Shown here: positions 9,091-17,774 of the stretch, piece after piece
Layout: each line of letters opens with the position of its first letter
Numbering within the stretch: the stretch's first letter is position 1
Origin: JABMQW01 sp964439935
GTDB lineage: Bacteria > Fidelibacterota > Marinisomatia > Marinisomatales > TCS56
DNA: 64,000 nt
NCBI GenBank assembly: GCA_964439935.1
Contig: CAYTPW010000009.1
Coordinates: forward strand, 1-64,000
Direction of reading: 5' to 3'
Notes under the pieces: model-generated
Seen by the model: the letters and a program-made list of their open reading frames with translations, nothing else
Told to the model about the DNA's origin: nothing
Database searches by the model: none
Made by a program: the position numbers and the translations under genes

Positions 9091-10428
9091 TTATTTATCC
9101 AATTCCTGCTCGGTCGGACTCGATTCATTTTCAGGCGCCATCAAGTCAAAATCAAAGATAGATTCGTCTTCCTCAACTTCCGACCGCTCGACGAAATTCT
9201 GAATCGTATCATACATTTTTTCAATTGATACAGGGGTAATTCCCTCAATTGCCGCTAACGTATTATCGTCCGTATTCAATGCGTCTGAAACGAGGTTTAT
9301 ATTACCATTGGCCAATGTGGTTGCCAGATCCTCTGGAAAATCGGGGATATTTTTCAACAGTGTATTTTGATCACTTTGTTGTCGCTCATACTCCGATTTA
9401 CCGTAAGCATCAATCCGATAGCCGGTTACACGGGCAGCAAGATTGATATTGACACCACCTTTTCCGATTGCCGTATCAAGATCATTATCACCGAAAATAG
9501 CTGCACAATAGCGTCGATCGTCATCGATATAGAGGTTGATTGGCTTGGCCGGTGATAAAGCCCGGCTAATCAGAATTTCGGGTTGGTCGCTATGATTAAT
9601 AATATCGATTTTCTCGTTATTCAATTCTCTTACAATCGCCTGGATCCGGCTACCACGCATACCAACGCAGGCTCCGACTGCATCAATCCGTCGATCCTGA
9701 GATTTGACAATAATTTTAGCGCGTTCACCGGGCTGGCGGGTAATTGTGGTAATTTCTATAATCCCATCCTCTATTTCCGGTACTTCCATCTCGAATAATT
9801 TGTACAGGAATTGGTTACTACTTCGAGAAACAATGATATCTGGTCCTTTGGGTGAAACATCAACTGATTTAATGATTGCCCGGATTGTATCACCACGGCG
9901 GTAACGTTCCGATTGAATCTGTTCGCGTCTGGGCATGTGCAGTTCAGCATGTTCAATATTGATGTAAATGTTGTCCTTCTGGACCTGATGCACCGCTCCA
10001 ATAATTATTTCACCTACACGCTGATTATAATCTTCATAAATATATTTTTTTTCTACATCCTGGATCCGCTGAGCAAAAAACTGCTTGGCTGTCGCCACCA
10101 GTCGCCGTCCGAAAACGGTAGGATCAATAACTTCAATATAGTCATCGCCAATATCCAGATCACCCAGATCCGGCTCCAATTTGCGTACATCAGCTAACGA
10201 AATTTCATGGGTTGGATCTTCAACCTCGGCAACAATCTGTCGTTCAGCATAGATTTCGATCTCACCCTTATCGATATTGACGATTACACTGCAATTCTCC
10301 GAATCACCGCGCTGTTTTTCGATTATATATAAAAACAGCTGTTCGATAATTGATCCTAATTCCGAACGCTCGACATTTTTCTCCCGTGCGATTTCAGAAA
10401 ATACTTCAATTAATTCCCGGTTAATCAA
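9091..10428 (-). CDS. nusA: Transcription termination/antitermination factor NusA
   Basis: RNA polymerase-binding elongation factor. The 445 residues comprise the N-terminal polymerase-binding domain, an S1 domain (VGEIIIGAVHQVQKDNIYINIEHAELHMPRREQ), and two KH domains with KIIVKSQDRRIDAVGACVGMRGSRIQAI and GKGGVNINLAARVTGYRID. A short C-terminal helical extension resembles a helix-hairpin-helix repeat (about 375-420). Spacing to rimP is 12 bp. Confidence 0.97.
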   Translation of the reverse strand: MINRELIEVFSEIAREKNVERSELGSIIEQLFLYIIEKQRGDSENCSVIVNIDKGEIEIYAERQIVAEVEDPTHEISLADVRKLEPDLGDLDIGDDYIEVIDPTVFGRRLVATAKQFFAQRIQDVEKKYIYEDYNQRVGEIIIGAVHQVQKDNIYINIEHAELHMPRREQIQSERYRRGDTIRAIIKSVDVSPKGPDIIVSRSSNQFLYKLFEMEVPEIEDGIIEITTITRQPGERAKIIVKSQDRRIDAVGACVGMRGSRIQAIVRELNNEKIDIINHSDQPEILISRALSPAKPINLYIDDDRRYCAAIFGDNDLDTAIGKGGVNINLAARVTGYRIDAYGKSEYERQQSDQNTLLKNIPDFPEDLATTLANGNINLVSDALNTDDNTLAAIEGITPVSIEKMYDTIQNFVERSEVEEDESIFDFDLMAPENESSPTEQELDK

Positions 10429-10440
10429 AAATGACCTCCA

Positions 10441-10881
10441 TTAACCCTTAAAGGAAACTATTAAGTTGGCTTGAATTATCTGCTTAAACGGGATAAACTG
10501 GTTGGGATTTTTTTTCCCACTGATAAAAATACCTGTTTCTTCGACTTTCGTTAATTTTCCTAGCAGTTCGCTGCTTTGATCTTCACGCAGTTTTAGTCTG
10601 AGAGTCCGGTTAATATTTTTCCGGTACTGAAACGAGTGCTCAAGGGGAGAATCAATTCCAGGTGAGGTTACTTCAAGGCGTAATCCATCGGGAAATAATT
10701 CTTCTATTTCATCGGCATCCTTGATCAGCCGCGTAATCCGGGTCACCATGTCTAGCGATACCGGAATTTCGGAATCGATAATAATCCTCAAAGGCGAATT
10801 GATTCCATCACCGCGCACTTCCAGAACGACCACTTTTTCAGCAGCGACCAAATTTCTAATTATTTGCGTTATCTGTTCCAT
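10441..10881 (-). CDS. rimP: Ribosome maturation factor RimP
   Basis: Needed for 30S subunit maturation. The protein (146 residues from the chosen start) has the RimP N-terminal domain (EQITQIIRNLVAAEKVVVLEVRG) and an LEVTSPGIDSPLE motif, the family's most conserved segment. I start at ATG 10881. An upstream in-frame ATG at 10914 lies inside a hairpin that looks like a transcription terminator. First gene of the rimP-nusA-infB operon. Confidence 0.92.
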   Translation of the reverse strand: MEQITQIIRNLVAAEKVVVLEVRGDGINSPLRIIIDSEIPVSLDMVTRITRLIKDADEIEELFPDGLRLEVTSPGIDSPLEHSFQYRKNINRTLRLKLREDQSSELLGKLTKVEETGIFISGKKNPNQFIPFKQIIQANLIVSFKG

Positions 10882-10892
10882 CTCGTTCAGTA

Positions 10893-10924
10893 AAAGAAAA
10901 GTGGGTGTTGTCAACCCACTTTTC
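10893..10924 (-). terminator. Hairpin with T-tract between the TPR gene and rimP
   Basis: On the minus strand the stem-loop GTGGGTTGACAACACCCAC (10901-10919; 6-bp stem) is followed by TTTTCTTTT. It is preceded by AAAA on the other side, so it could act in both directions. It should end transcripts from the TPR gene (stop at 10972) and ends 12 bp before the rimP start. It could equally be an attenuator for the rimP operon. The loop contains TTGACA. Confidence 0.65.
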
Positions 10925-10971
10925 AGCCCTGATTTTACTTGTAATTATTTACTTTACCAAGCCATTTATCG

Positions 10972-11652
10972 TCATTCTAGGGCCAGTAATTGACCAGACA
11001 ATTCTTCCACCCGCTTTTTTATTGCAGCCGGTAATGCTTCATCAACCATAATCTGCTTGACCAGCTTATCCGCCGCATCGATTTGATCATTGCGTAAGTA
11101 CAATTTGGCCAGTGCGAGTTGTTTTCCCACCTGGTCACCTTTGCTGGAGGCTGATTTTACGGCATTAGTGGACATTTTGATCGCTGTCTCAATATCAGCT
11201 GCCTGTTCGTTGATATCCGCTAGCATGGTGTAGGCGTTTGATGTCAAAAGATCAACTGGTGATCCGCTAACGAAATCTGTGAGGTAGGTTTCCGCCATCG
11301 GCAGGTCATTTTGATCGTAAAGGATTTGACCAAGATAATACATTGCCAGCTTGCCATGCTGATTTCCGGAGTACTCATCATTGACAAACTCAAATTGGAG
11401 TCGGGCATTTGACAGATCATTGGACATGAAAGCGACCAGGGCTTTGCCAAAAGCTGTACGGGCATCCATATTGATGGTGCGATTACGTTCGATCAAAACA
11501 AAAGCTACTATCAGAACAACCGCTGCAACGGCAGCAATTCTGAAGATCGCAGTGCGATTTTTTTTATAATAGGTTTGTGCTTTGTAAGTTGTTTCCAGCA
11601 GAGGGTCCTGCTTGATTTCTTTTTTTGTTATCTTCTTTTTTGGTTTAAGCAT
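10972..11652 (-). CDS. Membrane-anchored TPR protein
   Basis: The 226 residues have a basic cytoplasmic N terminus (MLKPKKKITKKEIKQD) and one transmembrane helix at about 36-54 (IFRIAAVAAVVLIVAFVLI). The rest, presumably periplasmic, is built of tetratricopeptide-like helical pairs. Clear repeats include ALVAFMSNDLSNARLQFEFV and AMYYLGQILYDQNDLPMAETYL. The layout resembles YfgM/YbgF-type TPR proteins that assist envelope assembly, but the function is not established by sequence. It lies upstream of the rimP operon and is separated from it by a hairpin. Confidence 0.8.
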   Translation of the reverse strand: MLKPKKKITKKEIKQDPLLETTYKAQTYYKKNRTAIFRIAAVAAVVLIVAFVLIERNRTINMDARTAFGKALVAFMSNDLSNARLQFEFVNDEYSGNQHGKLAMYYLGQILYDQNDLPMAETYLTDFVSGSPVDLLTSNAYTMLADINEQAADIETAIKMSTNAVKSASSKGDQVGKQLALAKLYLRNDQIDAADKLVKQIMVDEALPAAIKKRVEELSGQLLALE

Positions 11653-11830
11653 TATGTCTCCATTCCCTTTCAGGAATTTTTAATATCCGGCCAGCCGGCT
11701 ATTGATTAATTTCTATCAAATTTTAATTCCCCGTATTTAGGTGGTACCGCTTTTTTCAGGCACGGATTCGCAGTTATTGCCGTCCGAGTGATACCAGCCA
11801 GGTCAGATCGGGGGATTCTCAAATAACCAG

Positions 11831-11904
<74 letters not shown>

Positions 11905-11956
11905 AGCCTGGGAAATTAATTCTATATATAGATGTATGAAAAGCAGGAAAATCTAT

Positions 11957-12970
11957 TTAAACAGCAGTTTCATCCTTCAAGTCGCGGGTCATCAGATTGC
12001 GGACCGCCTGGATCGGATCCATACCCTTAAATAATACCTTGTACATTATTTCGGAGATTGGCATCTCTACCTGATATTTATTCAGCAACTGATGCACGGA
12101 AGTCGCAGTCTTCACCCCTTCTGCCACCATTTTCATATCAGCCAGTATCTCATCCAGTTTACGTCCCCGGCCGATTTCTTCGCCCACATAGCGATTGCGG
12201 CTGTGTTTGCTGAGACAGGTGACAATCAGGTCACCGATCCCGCTCAATCCGGCGAATGTCTCCCTCTGGGCGCCCATTTTGAGCCCCAGGCGGGTGATCT
12301 CCACAATACCGCGCGTCAGGAGTGCTGCCTTGGTATTATCTCCAAAGCCGACTCCGTCACAGATACCGGAGGCAATTGCAATTACGTTTTTCAACGAACC
12401 ACCCAGCTCAACACCCAGGATATCATTATTAGTATATACGCGCATAACGGGATTGGCAAAGATATGCTGAACCAGCCGAGCTGCATCTTGAGATTTGGAA
12501 GCGGCCACCAGGGTAGTGGGTACTCGTCGAGCCACCTCCTCTGCGTGACTGGGGCCATATAGAGTCACGATCCGTTCATTCTCAATTCCAGCCACGGAAG
12601 ATATGACCTGACTCATGGTCAACAGCGAATTATTCTCAATGCCCTTAGCCAGGTTAACGATAATCGCGTCGGGTGGAATAAAATCCTTGATTTCATCGAT
12701 AACCGGCCGGACAATGTGGGACGGCACAGCTACCACTATCAAATCCGCATTTTCCAGAGCTGTTGTTAAAGAGCCTGCAAATTCAATATTATCGGAAAAA
12801 ACCAGTTCCGGAATAAAAGGATGCCGACGAGTTTTTTCCATTCGCTCCAGTTCATCAGCGAACTTATGCCATACTTTTAATGCGTATTCGTTCTCCGCCA
12901 ATAACTGGGCCACGGTACCTCCCCAGGAACCGCAGCCCAATACAGTGATTTTCTTGTCGATGTAATTCAT
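11957..12970 (-). CDS. gpsA: NAD(P)+-dependent glycerol-3-phosphate dehydrogenase
   Basis: Reduces dihydroxyacetone phosphate to sn-glycerol-3-phosphate for phospholipid synthesis. The 337 residues have an N-terminal Rossmann motif (VLGCGSWGGTVAQLLAEN). The mid-region LGVELGGSLKNVIAIASGICDG contains the catalytic Lys. GDNTKAALLTRG and GLSGIGDLIVTCLSKHSRNR are standard GpsA signatures. It follows the acyl-CoA synthetase gene at 20 bp on the same strand, so lipid functions may be co-transcribed. Confidence 0.96.
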   Translation of the reverse strand: MNYIDKKITVLGCGSWGGTVAQLLAENEYALKVWHKFADELERMEKTRRHPFIPELVFSDNIEFAGSLTTALENADLIVVAVPSHIVRPVIDEIKDFIPPDAIIVNLAKGIENNSLLTMSQVISSVAGIENERIVTLYGPSHAEEVARRVPTTLVAASKSQDAARLVQHIFANPVMRVYTNNDILGVELGGSLKNVIAIASGICDGVGFGDNTKAALLTRGIVEITRLGLKMGAQRETFAGLSGIGDLIVTCLSKHSRNRYVGEEIGRGRKLDEILADMKMVAEGVKTATSVHQLLNKYQVEMPISEIMYKVLFKGMDPIQAVRNLMTRDLKDETAV

Positions 12971-12990
12971 ATTATATCACTGAAGTGTTG

Positions 12991-14781
12991 TCAGGAATAG
13001 ATCTGCTCGATTTGCTCGGCGTACTTTTCAATGACAACTTTCCGCTTTACTTTCAGCGAAGGCGTGATTTCACCACCCGATATCGTCCATAGCTCAGGCA
13101 GCAGGACAAATTTCTTGATCTTCTCGTAACGAGCAAAATCCTCCATTGACTGCTCCACTTCGGCCTCAAAAAGTTCCATAACCTGGGGGTGCATTATTAG
13201 AGTCGCATAGTCTTCACTGGGCAAACTGTTTTCCTCGGCCCAGGCCACCAGATTTTCCTGCGACGGAACGATCAGAGCACTGACGAAATTGCGTTGGTCA
13301 CCGATCGCCAGGCATTGTTCGATGTATTTGGATAGAATCAGAGCATTTTCAAGCTGTGCGGGGGCGATATTTTTACCACCGGAAGTGACTATCAGGTTCT
13401 TGATCCGATCGGTGATCACCAGATAATTTTCATCATCGAGGTGACCGACATCGCCGGTATGGAACCAGCCATCTTTGTCGATCGTTTCGGCAGTGGCTTC
13501 CGGATTCTTATAATAACCTTTCATTACATTATCACCTTTACAAAGGATTTCACCGTCATCGGCAATCTTGACTTCAACTCCATCAATCGTCCCACCCACG
13601 GTACCGAATTTGAACAATTCAGTCCGGTTACAGGTAATAACCGGGCTGGTCTCTGTTAATCCATAACCTTCCAGGATTGGAATATTGGCCGAGGCGAAGA
13701 ATTCACCAATAGCTTTAGATAATGGGGCACCGCCGGAAACGAAAAAGCGTAGTTTGCCCCCGACCCTTTCCTTCAACTTTGAGAAGACCAGTTTATCGGC
13801 CAGACTAAATTTAAAGGCCAAAAAGCCGGTTGGTTTGGAACCGCGTGTCAGATACTTGGCCGATTTTTGCCCGACACCCAATGCCCAGTAAAATATTTTC
13901 TGGCGCAGGGCCGGATCGTTACTGACCTTATCAATAACACGGCCATGGACTTTTTCAAAGAAGCGCGGTACGGCAACCACCACCGTTGGATGAACATCCT
14001 GCATGTCAGCCGCGACTGTGTCGATACTTTCGGCATAATAGACTATACCGTTGGCTGAAAAAGCAGTCAAATGTCCGACCATCCGCTCAAAACTATGACT
14101 GAGGGGCAGGAATGACAGAAATACGTCGGTATGATCAATCTTGATTGCCTTACGTCCATTGACAATATTGGAGATCAGGTTTTTGTGAGTCAGCATAACG
14201 CCTTTGGGATCACCGGTGGTCCCGCTGGTGTAGATCAAAGTCAGGAGGTCGTCCGGTTTTATCGCTTTCGATCGTTCTTCAAAAGTAAATCCGGCCTGTG
14301 ACTTGAAATCAGCTCCGGTTTTCATCAGATCGCTGAATCCGATGACCCGCTTATCATCGCTGGTATCATCATTCATGACAACAACTGTTTTAAGCTCAGG
14401 AGTTTCATCAATGAATTCCATTACCTTGGCCGTTTGTTCCTGATCCTCAGTAAATATCAATTTTGAATCGGAATTCGAGATAATATACTTGATTTGAGGA
14501 GCAATCAGAGTTGGATAGACGGTAACTGAGGCCGCTCCCAGACCGGTGATAGCATAATCGCTGAGTGCCCACCGGGATTGGTTGGTTGACAAAATGGCCA
14601 CATTATCGCCGGGATTAATCCCCACAGAAGCCAGTCCAAAAGCCAGGTTCTCAACGATTTTACCAGCATCACCATAGGTAGTTTTTACCCATTCACCATC
14701 GACTTTATCATAGTAGGCCGGGTGCTCGGGCATATTCTTCACTGATCTTAAAAACAGTTCGGCTATAGTATTAATTTCCAC
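12991..14781 (-). CDS. Long-chain fatty-acid--CoA ligase (AMP-forming)
   Basis: Adenylate-forming enzyme that activates fatty acids to acyl-CoA. The 596 residues show the AMP/ATP-binding P-loop LIYTSGTTGDPKGVMLTHKN (about 187-206), LEGYGLTETSPVI, GWFHTGDVGHLD and KNLIVTSGGKNIAP. This matches the FadD15/FACS family of about 600 residues. The start is GTG, supported by a strong GGAGG seven bases upstream; no better ATG fits. The acyl substrate cannot be specified from sequence. Confidence 0.93.
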   Translation of the reverse strand: MEINTIAELFLRSVKNMPEHPAYYDKVDGEWVKTTYGDAGKIVENLAFGLASVGINPGDNVAILSTNQSRWALSDYAITGLGAASVTVYPTLIAPQIKYIISNSDSKLIFTEDQEQTAKVMEFIDETPELKTVVVMNDDTSDDKRVIGFSDLMKTGADFKSQAGFTFEERSKAIKPDDLLTLIYTSGTTGDPKGVMLTHKNLISNIVNGRKAIKIDHTDVFLSFLPLSHSFERMVGHLTAFSANGIVYYAESIDTVAADMQDVHPTVVVAVPRFFEKVHGRVIDKVSNDPALRQKIFYWALGVGQKSAKYLTRGSKPTGFLAFKFSLADKLVFSKLKERVGGKLRFFVSGGAPLSKAIGEFFASANIPILEGYGLTETSPVITCNRTELFKFGTVGGTIDGVEVKIADDGEILCKGDNVMKGYYKNPEATAETIDKDGWFHTGDVGHLDDENYLVITDRIKNLIVTSGGKNIAPAQLENALILSKYIEQCLAIGDQRNFVSALIVPSQENLVAWAEENSLPSEDYATLIMHPQVMELFEAEVEQSMEDFARYEKIKKFVLLPELWTISGGEITPSLKVKRKVVIEKYAEQIEQIYS

Positions 14782-14873
14782 AATATTACCTCCAACTTGT
14801 TATACTGAGTCAAAAATATTGACTATATATTAACAGATTCTCGAAATTTCCGCACTCGTTTTTTTAATAAATT

Positions 14874-14957
14874 GCCGGGGTGGCGGAATTGGTAGACGCG
14901 CTGGTCTCAAAAACCAGTGAGGGCGACCTCGTGCCGGTTCGATCCCGGCCCTCGGCA
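14874..14957 (+). tRNA. tRNA-Leu (anticodon CAA)
   Basis: Class II tRNA with a long variable arm. The acceptor stem GCCGGGG pairs with CCTCGGC, followed by discriminator A. The D arm contains GGAATTGGTAGACGC. Anticodon stem CTGGT/ACCAG has loop CTCAAAA, giving CAA (reads UUG). The variable arm is GAGGGCGACCTC and the T arm is CCGG-TTCGATC-CCGG. A factor-independent terminator follows seven bases later, and an AT-rich stretch of orphan genes begins after it. Confidence 0.96.
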
Positions 14958-14963
14958 CACAGG

Positions 14964-14993
14964 AATCCCCGATAAAGAATCGGGGATTTTTGT
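14964..14993 (+). terminator. Rho-independent terminator after tRNA-Leu
   Basis: A perfect 9-bp stem ATCCCCGAT / ATCGGGGAT with the loop AAAGA is followed by TTTTTG. It lies directly downstream of tRNA-Leu on the same strand. Confidence 0.9.
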
Positions 14994-15440
14994 TTGTTGG
15001 GCGATTGGTCTGGTTTGGTCTGGTTTTGTCTGAAAATTGCAACTTAATTGCTACTAGCGATTCAAAACCAACCAACAGTTGCTTTTGTTTGCTGTAACTT
15101 AATTGTTAGAAGGATTGATCAAGATAACAATTACATAGAGGCGAATTGGTTTATACTCTTCTATGCCTAACGGTTATATGGGATTTATTCTTGTTTAGCA
15201 ATGCAGTTCGTCCTTATGCAGATTTAGAATCATTTTATGTAAAATCTACTTAAACCACAATTTATATTCAAATTAAACCGGTTCTTACATAAATTCCATC
15301 AACCGAATACGAATTGTGCTTTGAGTTGCTCAATGGGGATGGGGATTGATAGATTAATTCAACTGAATGGATGAAATGAAACAAAAATCTCCACTTATTG
15401 ATATCTGACAGACCAGAAATTGAAAAAGGAGTAATTAGTA
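14994..15440. other. AT-rich intergenic stretch behind tRNA-Leu
   Basis: I see no gene here. The start has short TGGTCTGGTTT repeats and two similar pieces (GCAACTTAATTG at about 15040 and GTAACTTAATTG at about 15095). Past 15120 the sequence is strongly AT-rich. A clean AAAAAGGAG ribosome binding site at the far end belongs to the next gene. I found no second copy of the tRNA-Leu 3' end that would mark an attachment site. Confidence 0.6.
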
Positions 15441-16133
15441 ATGCTTAATAAAACGATTTTCTTTTCAATCATATTGGTGTTAATAATGTGCTGTTGTTCA
15501 AAAATAGATGACAGTCTAAATACACTTGATCCCCAACTATATAGTTATGATTTTAACGACAATGATCTTTCCAGTTGGGATGGAACGGCAAACGCTGAAA
15601 TTATCAATGGTCAATTACATCTTAGTTCTGTTCAGGGATATTGGTGGCACACAATAGAATATGATAGCAGTACACACTTTGTTGAAGGTGATATAGAAGT
15701 TGAAATATATCCACAAAATGGTTCGTATTCATTTCAAACTAAGGGCAATACTTTAAGTAGTGGTATTCTTGAGTGGAGTATTTTCACTCTTTTCAGACGT
15801 GATTCATTATTTGTTCGTCAATTCATTGATGGTAGTGTTACGCCAGTATATACAGATTTCATATATGAGAAAAATACCTGGTATTATCTAAGATATAAAT
15901 TCAATAATGAAGCTGGTGAGCAAGGCAAATTTGATTTTTGGATAACAGAAATGGATAACGAAAGTAGTGAAATTTACTTAGGGAATTTTGATTATGGTGC
16001 AAGATATGGCCGACTCGAAGGCATTAATCAATTTGTTTTAGCTGCAGGTGATCCTGATGGATCAGTTATAATGGAAGGTATTTTTGACAACGTTGAGTTC
16101 AATGAAATGACCGGTGTTCTGACCCCTTTTTAG
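15441..16133 (+). CDS. Predicted lipoprotein with a ConA-like/LamG beta-sandwich domain
   Basis: The 230 residues begin with a lipoprotein-like signal (KTIFFSIILVLIMCCCS, with a Cys cluster at 17-19). The remainder is strand-rich: YSYDFNDNDLSSWDGTANAEIINGQLHLSS (about 35-64) and NQFVLAAGDPDGSVIMEGIFDNVEFNE near the end. This is the layout of concanavalin-like (LamG/DUF1080-type) jelly-roll domains in secreted proteins, and that assignment is by pattern only. The start is ATG with AAAAAGGAG eleven bases upstream. Base composition is more AT-rich than in the flanking housekeeping genes. Function unknown. Confidence 0.7.
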   Translation: MLNKTIFFSIILVLIMCCCSKIDDSLNTLDPQLYSYDFNDNDLSSWDGTANAEIINGQLHLSSVQGYWWHTIEYDSSTHFVEGDIEVEIYPQNGSYSFQTKGNTLSSGILEWSIFTLFRRDSLFVRQFIDGSVTPVYTDFIYEKNTWYYLRYKFNNEAGEQGKFDFWITEMDNESSEIYLGNFDYGARYGRLEGINQFVLAAGDPDGSVIMEGIFDNVEFNEMTGVLTPF

Positions 16134-16454
16134 ACTCAAATAATAAAATAATATACAAAAGCAATAGGCATTGGTTATAAACATCCTCAATCTTTCGGAC
16201 TTTACCTTAAAAAAAATAACAAACAGTATTTTGCGAGAAAATCTATGTCAAAATTATGGACTAACCACCCCCGGTCATTTCCTGATTTGGTTTTCAGATT
16301 TTTGTAGAGTTTTTAGTTTTAATAAATAAGGCTAATGAATCTATCATATTACCAAGGAGCATTGAACGGGAAAACACTGCATGAGGTGACAGTTTGACAA
16401 CCATTTATTGGATGAAGTTGTCTTACTGTTAACTAACTTGACTGGAGAATACAA
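16134..16454. other. Intergenic region, no gene seen
   Basis: 320 bp of AT-rich sequence between two orphan genes. It contains runs of A and T and a GGAG before the next start, but no reading frame, tRNA or clear hairpin terminator that I can support. Confidence 0.5.
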
Positions 16455-16856
16455 ATGCTAATAAAACAAATCATTCTTCCGTTCCTCATGTTTTGCCTGG
16501 TGTTTGGAAGTAACTCAACTGTAACATTTTCACCTTACAAACAGAACAATGAAGCAGCTTACGTGAAATGCCTTAATAATTATAATTTAGGTGTTGTCGA
16601 ATCAGCAATATACTGCGCGGTTAAGATGCAAAATGTCAATCAGGATAAAGCTTATTATGACCTCACCAGAGTTCTGAATCGTTTGTCACATACGGGAAGA
16701 ACCGCCACAATCCGTTACAAGGCAAATGTAGCCAGCATATATTTAACGAATCATGAATTGATGAGCAAATTGGATCTGTCCTATTCTGAAGATGGTCCCC
16801 AATTCTGGTCGACGCTGGTGTCAAATATGAGTAATCCTTCACCTGAGTGGAATTGA
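16455..16856 (+). CDS. Hypothetical secreted protein
   Basis: The 133 residues start with a clear signal peptide (MLIKQIILPFLMFCLVFGSNS, cleavage likely near residue 18-21). The rest is helical in character: NYNLGVVESAIYCAVKMQNVNQDKAYYDLTRVLNRLSHTGRTATIRYKANVASIYL. This resembles a small helical periplasmic domain, and I do not recognise a family. The start is ATG with TGGAGAATACAA upstream. It is an orphan within the AT-rich stretch behind tRNA-Leu. Confidence 0.6.
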   Translation: MLIKQIILPFLMFCLVFGSNSTVTFSPYKQNNEAAYVKCLNNYNLGVVESAIYCAVKMQNVNQDKAYYDLTRVLNRLSHTGRTATIRYKANVASIYLTNHELMSKLDLSYSEDGPQFWSTLVSNMSNPSPEWN

Positions 16857-17202
16857 CAGTAAGTTGATTATCAAACGACTCGGATACTCACGCCAATCAA
16901 TGACTTTATGACACCTGCATAAATTTCAAATCCTCAGATTTTCAACCAAAGGGGATAAATTCCGGAGGATCATTTTTCCGATTTTGAATATGATTTTTCG
17001 TTGAACATATCAATCACATTGTTTCATTATTATTTCAGCAATAGGGAGTATGATTGACAAACTCACAGTTACGCTGTAAGTTGTAGGAAATAAGCTGGCA
17101 CATAGAACTGGAGATCAATTAGTTTTAAAATTTCTGTGAGTCAAATATTCAAGCTATTCAATTCAAGGAAGAATTAACGATTATGGCAAGGAAAGCCGAT
17201 CA
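16857..17202. other. Intergenic region, no gene seen
   Basis: 345 bp between two plus-strand orphan genes. A few very short frames occur (for example after GGGAG at 17044), but none long or conserved-looking enough to call. No convincing terminator was found. Confidence 0.5.
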
Positions 17203-17622
17203 ATGAAGATAGAGATGATCCTAGATTCTGAGTTTTATATCAGGATTATCACCATAAAGGGACTATTAACCTATAATGATCTTCGTAATAAACTGCAGGA
17301 AATTTATTCCGACCCAAATCTGATCCCCTATCAGAAGTCGCTCTGGGATCTCGCTCAAGCAGATGTAACTACTTTCACCTCCGAACAGATCAATACTATC
17401 GCTGATTTCGTATCCAAATCCTGGGGCACCAATGGGCAGAGCCGAGCAGCACTGGTAGTGAAACAGGATGTATCATTTGGGTTGTCGCGTATGTATGAAA
17501 TTCTACTCAGCGATAAAACACTCTCTGTAACCAAAGTTTTCAATGATTACGAACAGGCACTGGAATGGTTGAAAACCGGCCAAGAACCGGCATCTTTGAA
17601 CAAAGAAAAAATTATATCCTAA
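17203..17622 (+). CDS. STAS/SpoIIAA-like small protein
   Basis: The 139 residues show an alternating strand-helix pattern: MKIEMILDSEFYIRIITIKGLLTYNDL, KSLWDLAQADVTTFTSEQINTIADFV, and RAALVVKQDVSFGLSRMYEILL. It ends with KVFNDYEQALEWLKTG. This is typical of the STAS/SEC14-like proteins of about 125-140 residues found in many bacteria. No phosphorylatable Ser is obvious. It is probably cytoplasmic. The ATG is the first in frame. It is the last gene of the AT-rich stretch and is followed by a bidirectional terminator. Confidence 0.65.
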   Translation: MKIEMILDSEFYIRIITIKGLLTYNDLRNKLQEIYSDPNLIPYQKSLWDLAQADVTTFTSEQINTIADFVSKSWGTNGQSRAALVVKQDVSFGLSRMYEILLSDKTLSVTKVFNDYEQALEWLKTGQEPASLNKEKIIS

Positions 17623-17730
17623 CGCTGATATCGGTCAAGTTGATCAACACTGCAGTCCGCAAACAATAAAATGTGCTACTGTTTCCAAGATAGGGACCTG
17701 CCCCACGGCGGATGGCAACAATTCAGTAAT

Positions 17731-17757
17731 AAAAAAGGGCTGTTAAACAGCCCTTTT
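17731..17757. terminator. Bidirectional terminator between convergent genes
   Basis: GGGCTGTTAAACAGCCC (17737-17753) is a perfect 6-bp stem flanked by AAAAAA on the left and TTTT on the right. It can therefore terminate the plus-strand STAS-like gene and the minus-strand coiled-coil gene ending at 17775. Confidence 0.88.
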
Positions 17758-17774
17758 AGCAAGCTTTAAAACGC

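Noticed and set aside
11739..11756. AGGTGGTACCGC followed by TTTTTT on the plus strand, resembling a T-box antiterminator core
   Set aside because: No plus-strand tRNA synthetase or amino-acid gene follows, no specifier stem is seen, and the next plus-strand gene is kilobases away. Likely chance.
14830..15075. Minus-strand frame of 81 codons over tRNA-Leu and its terminator
   Set aside because: It translates the tRNA-Leu region (a frequent spurious frame in databases) and has no independent support.
14874..17760. Integrative element using tRNA-Leu as an attachment site
   Set aside because: No integrase and no second copy of the tRNA 3' end were found, so only the weaker claim of an AT-rich orphan stretch is kept.
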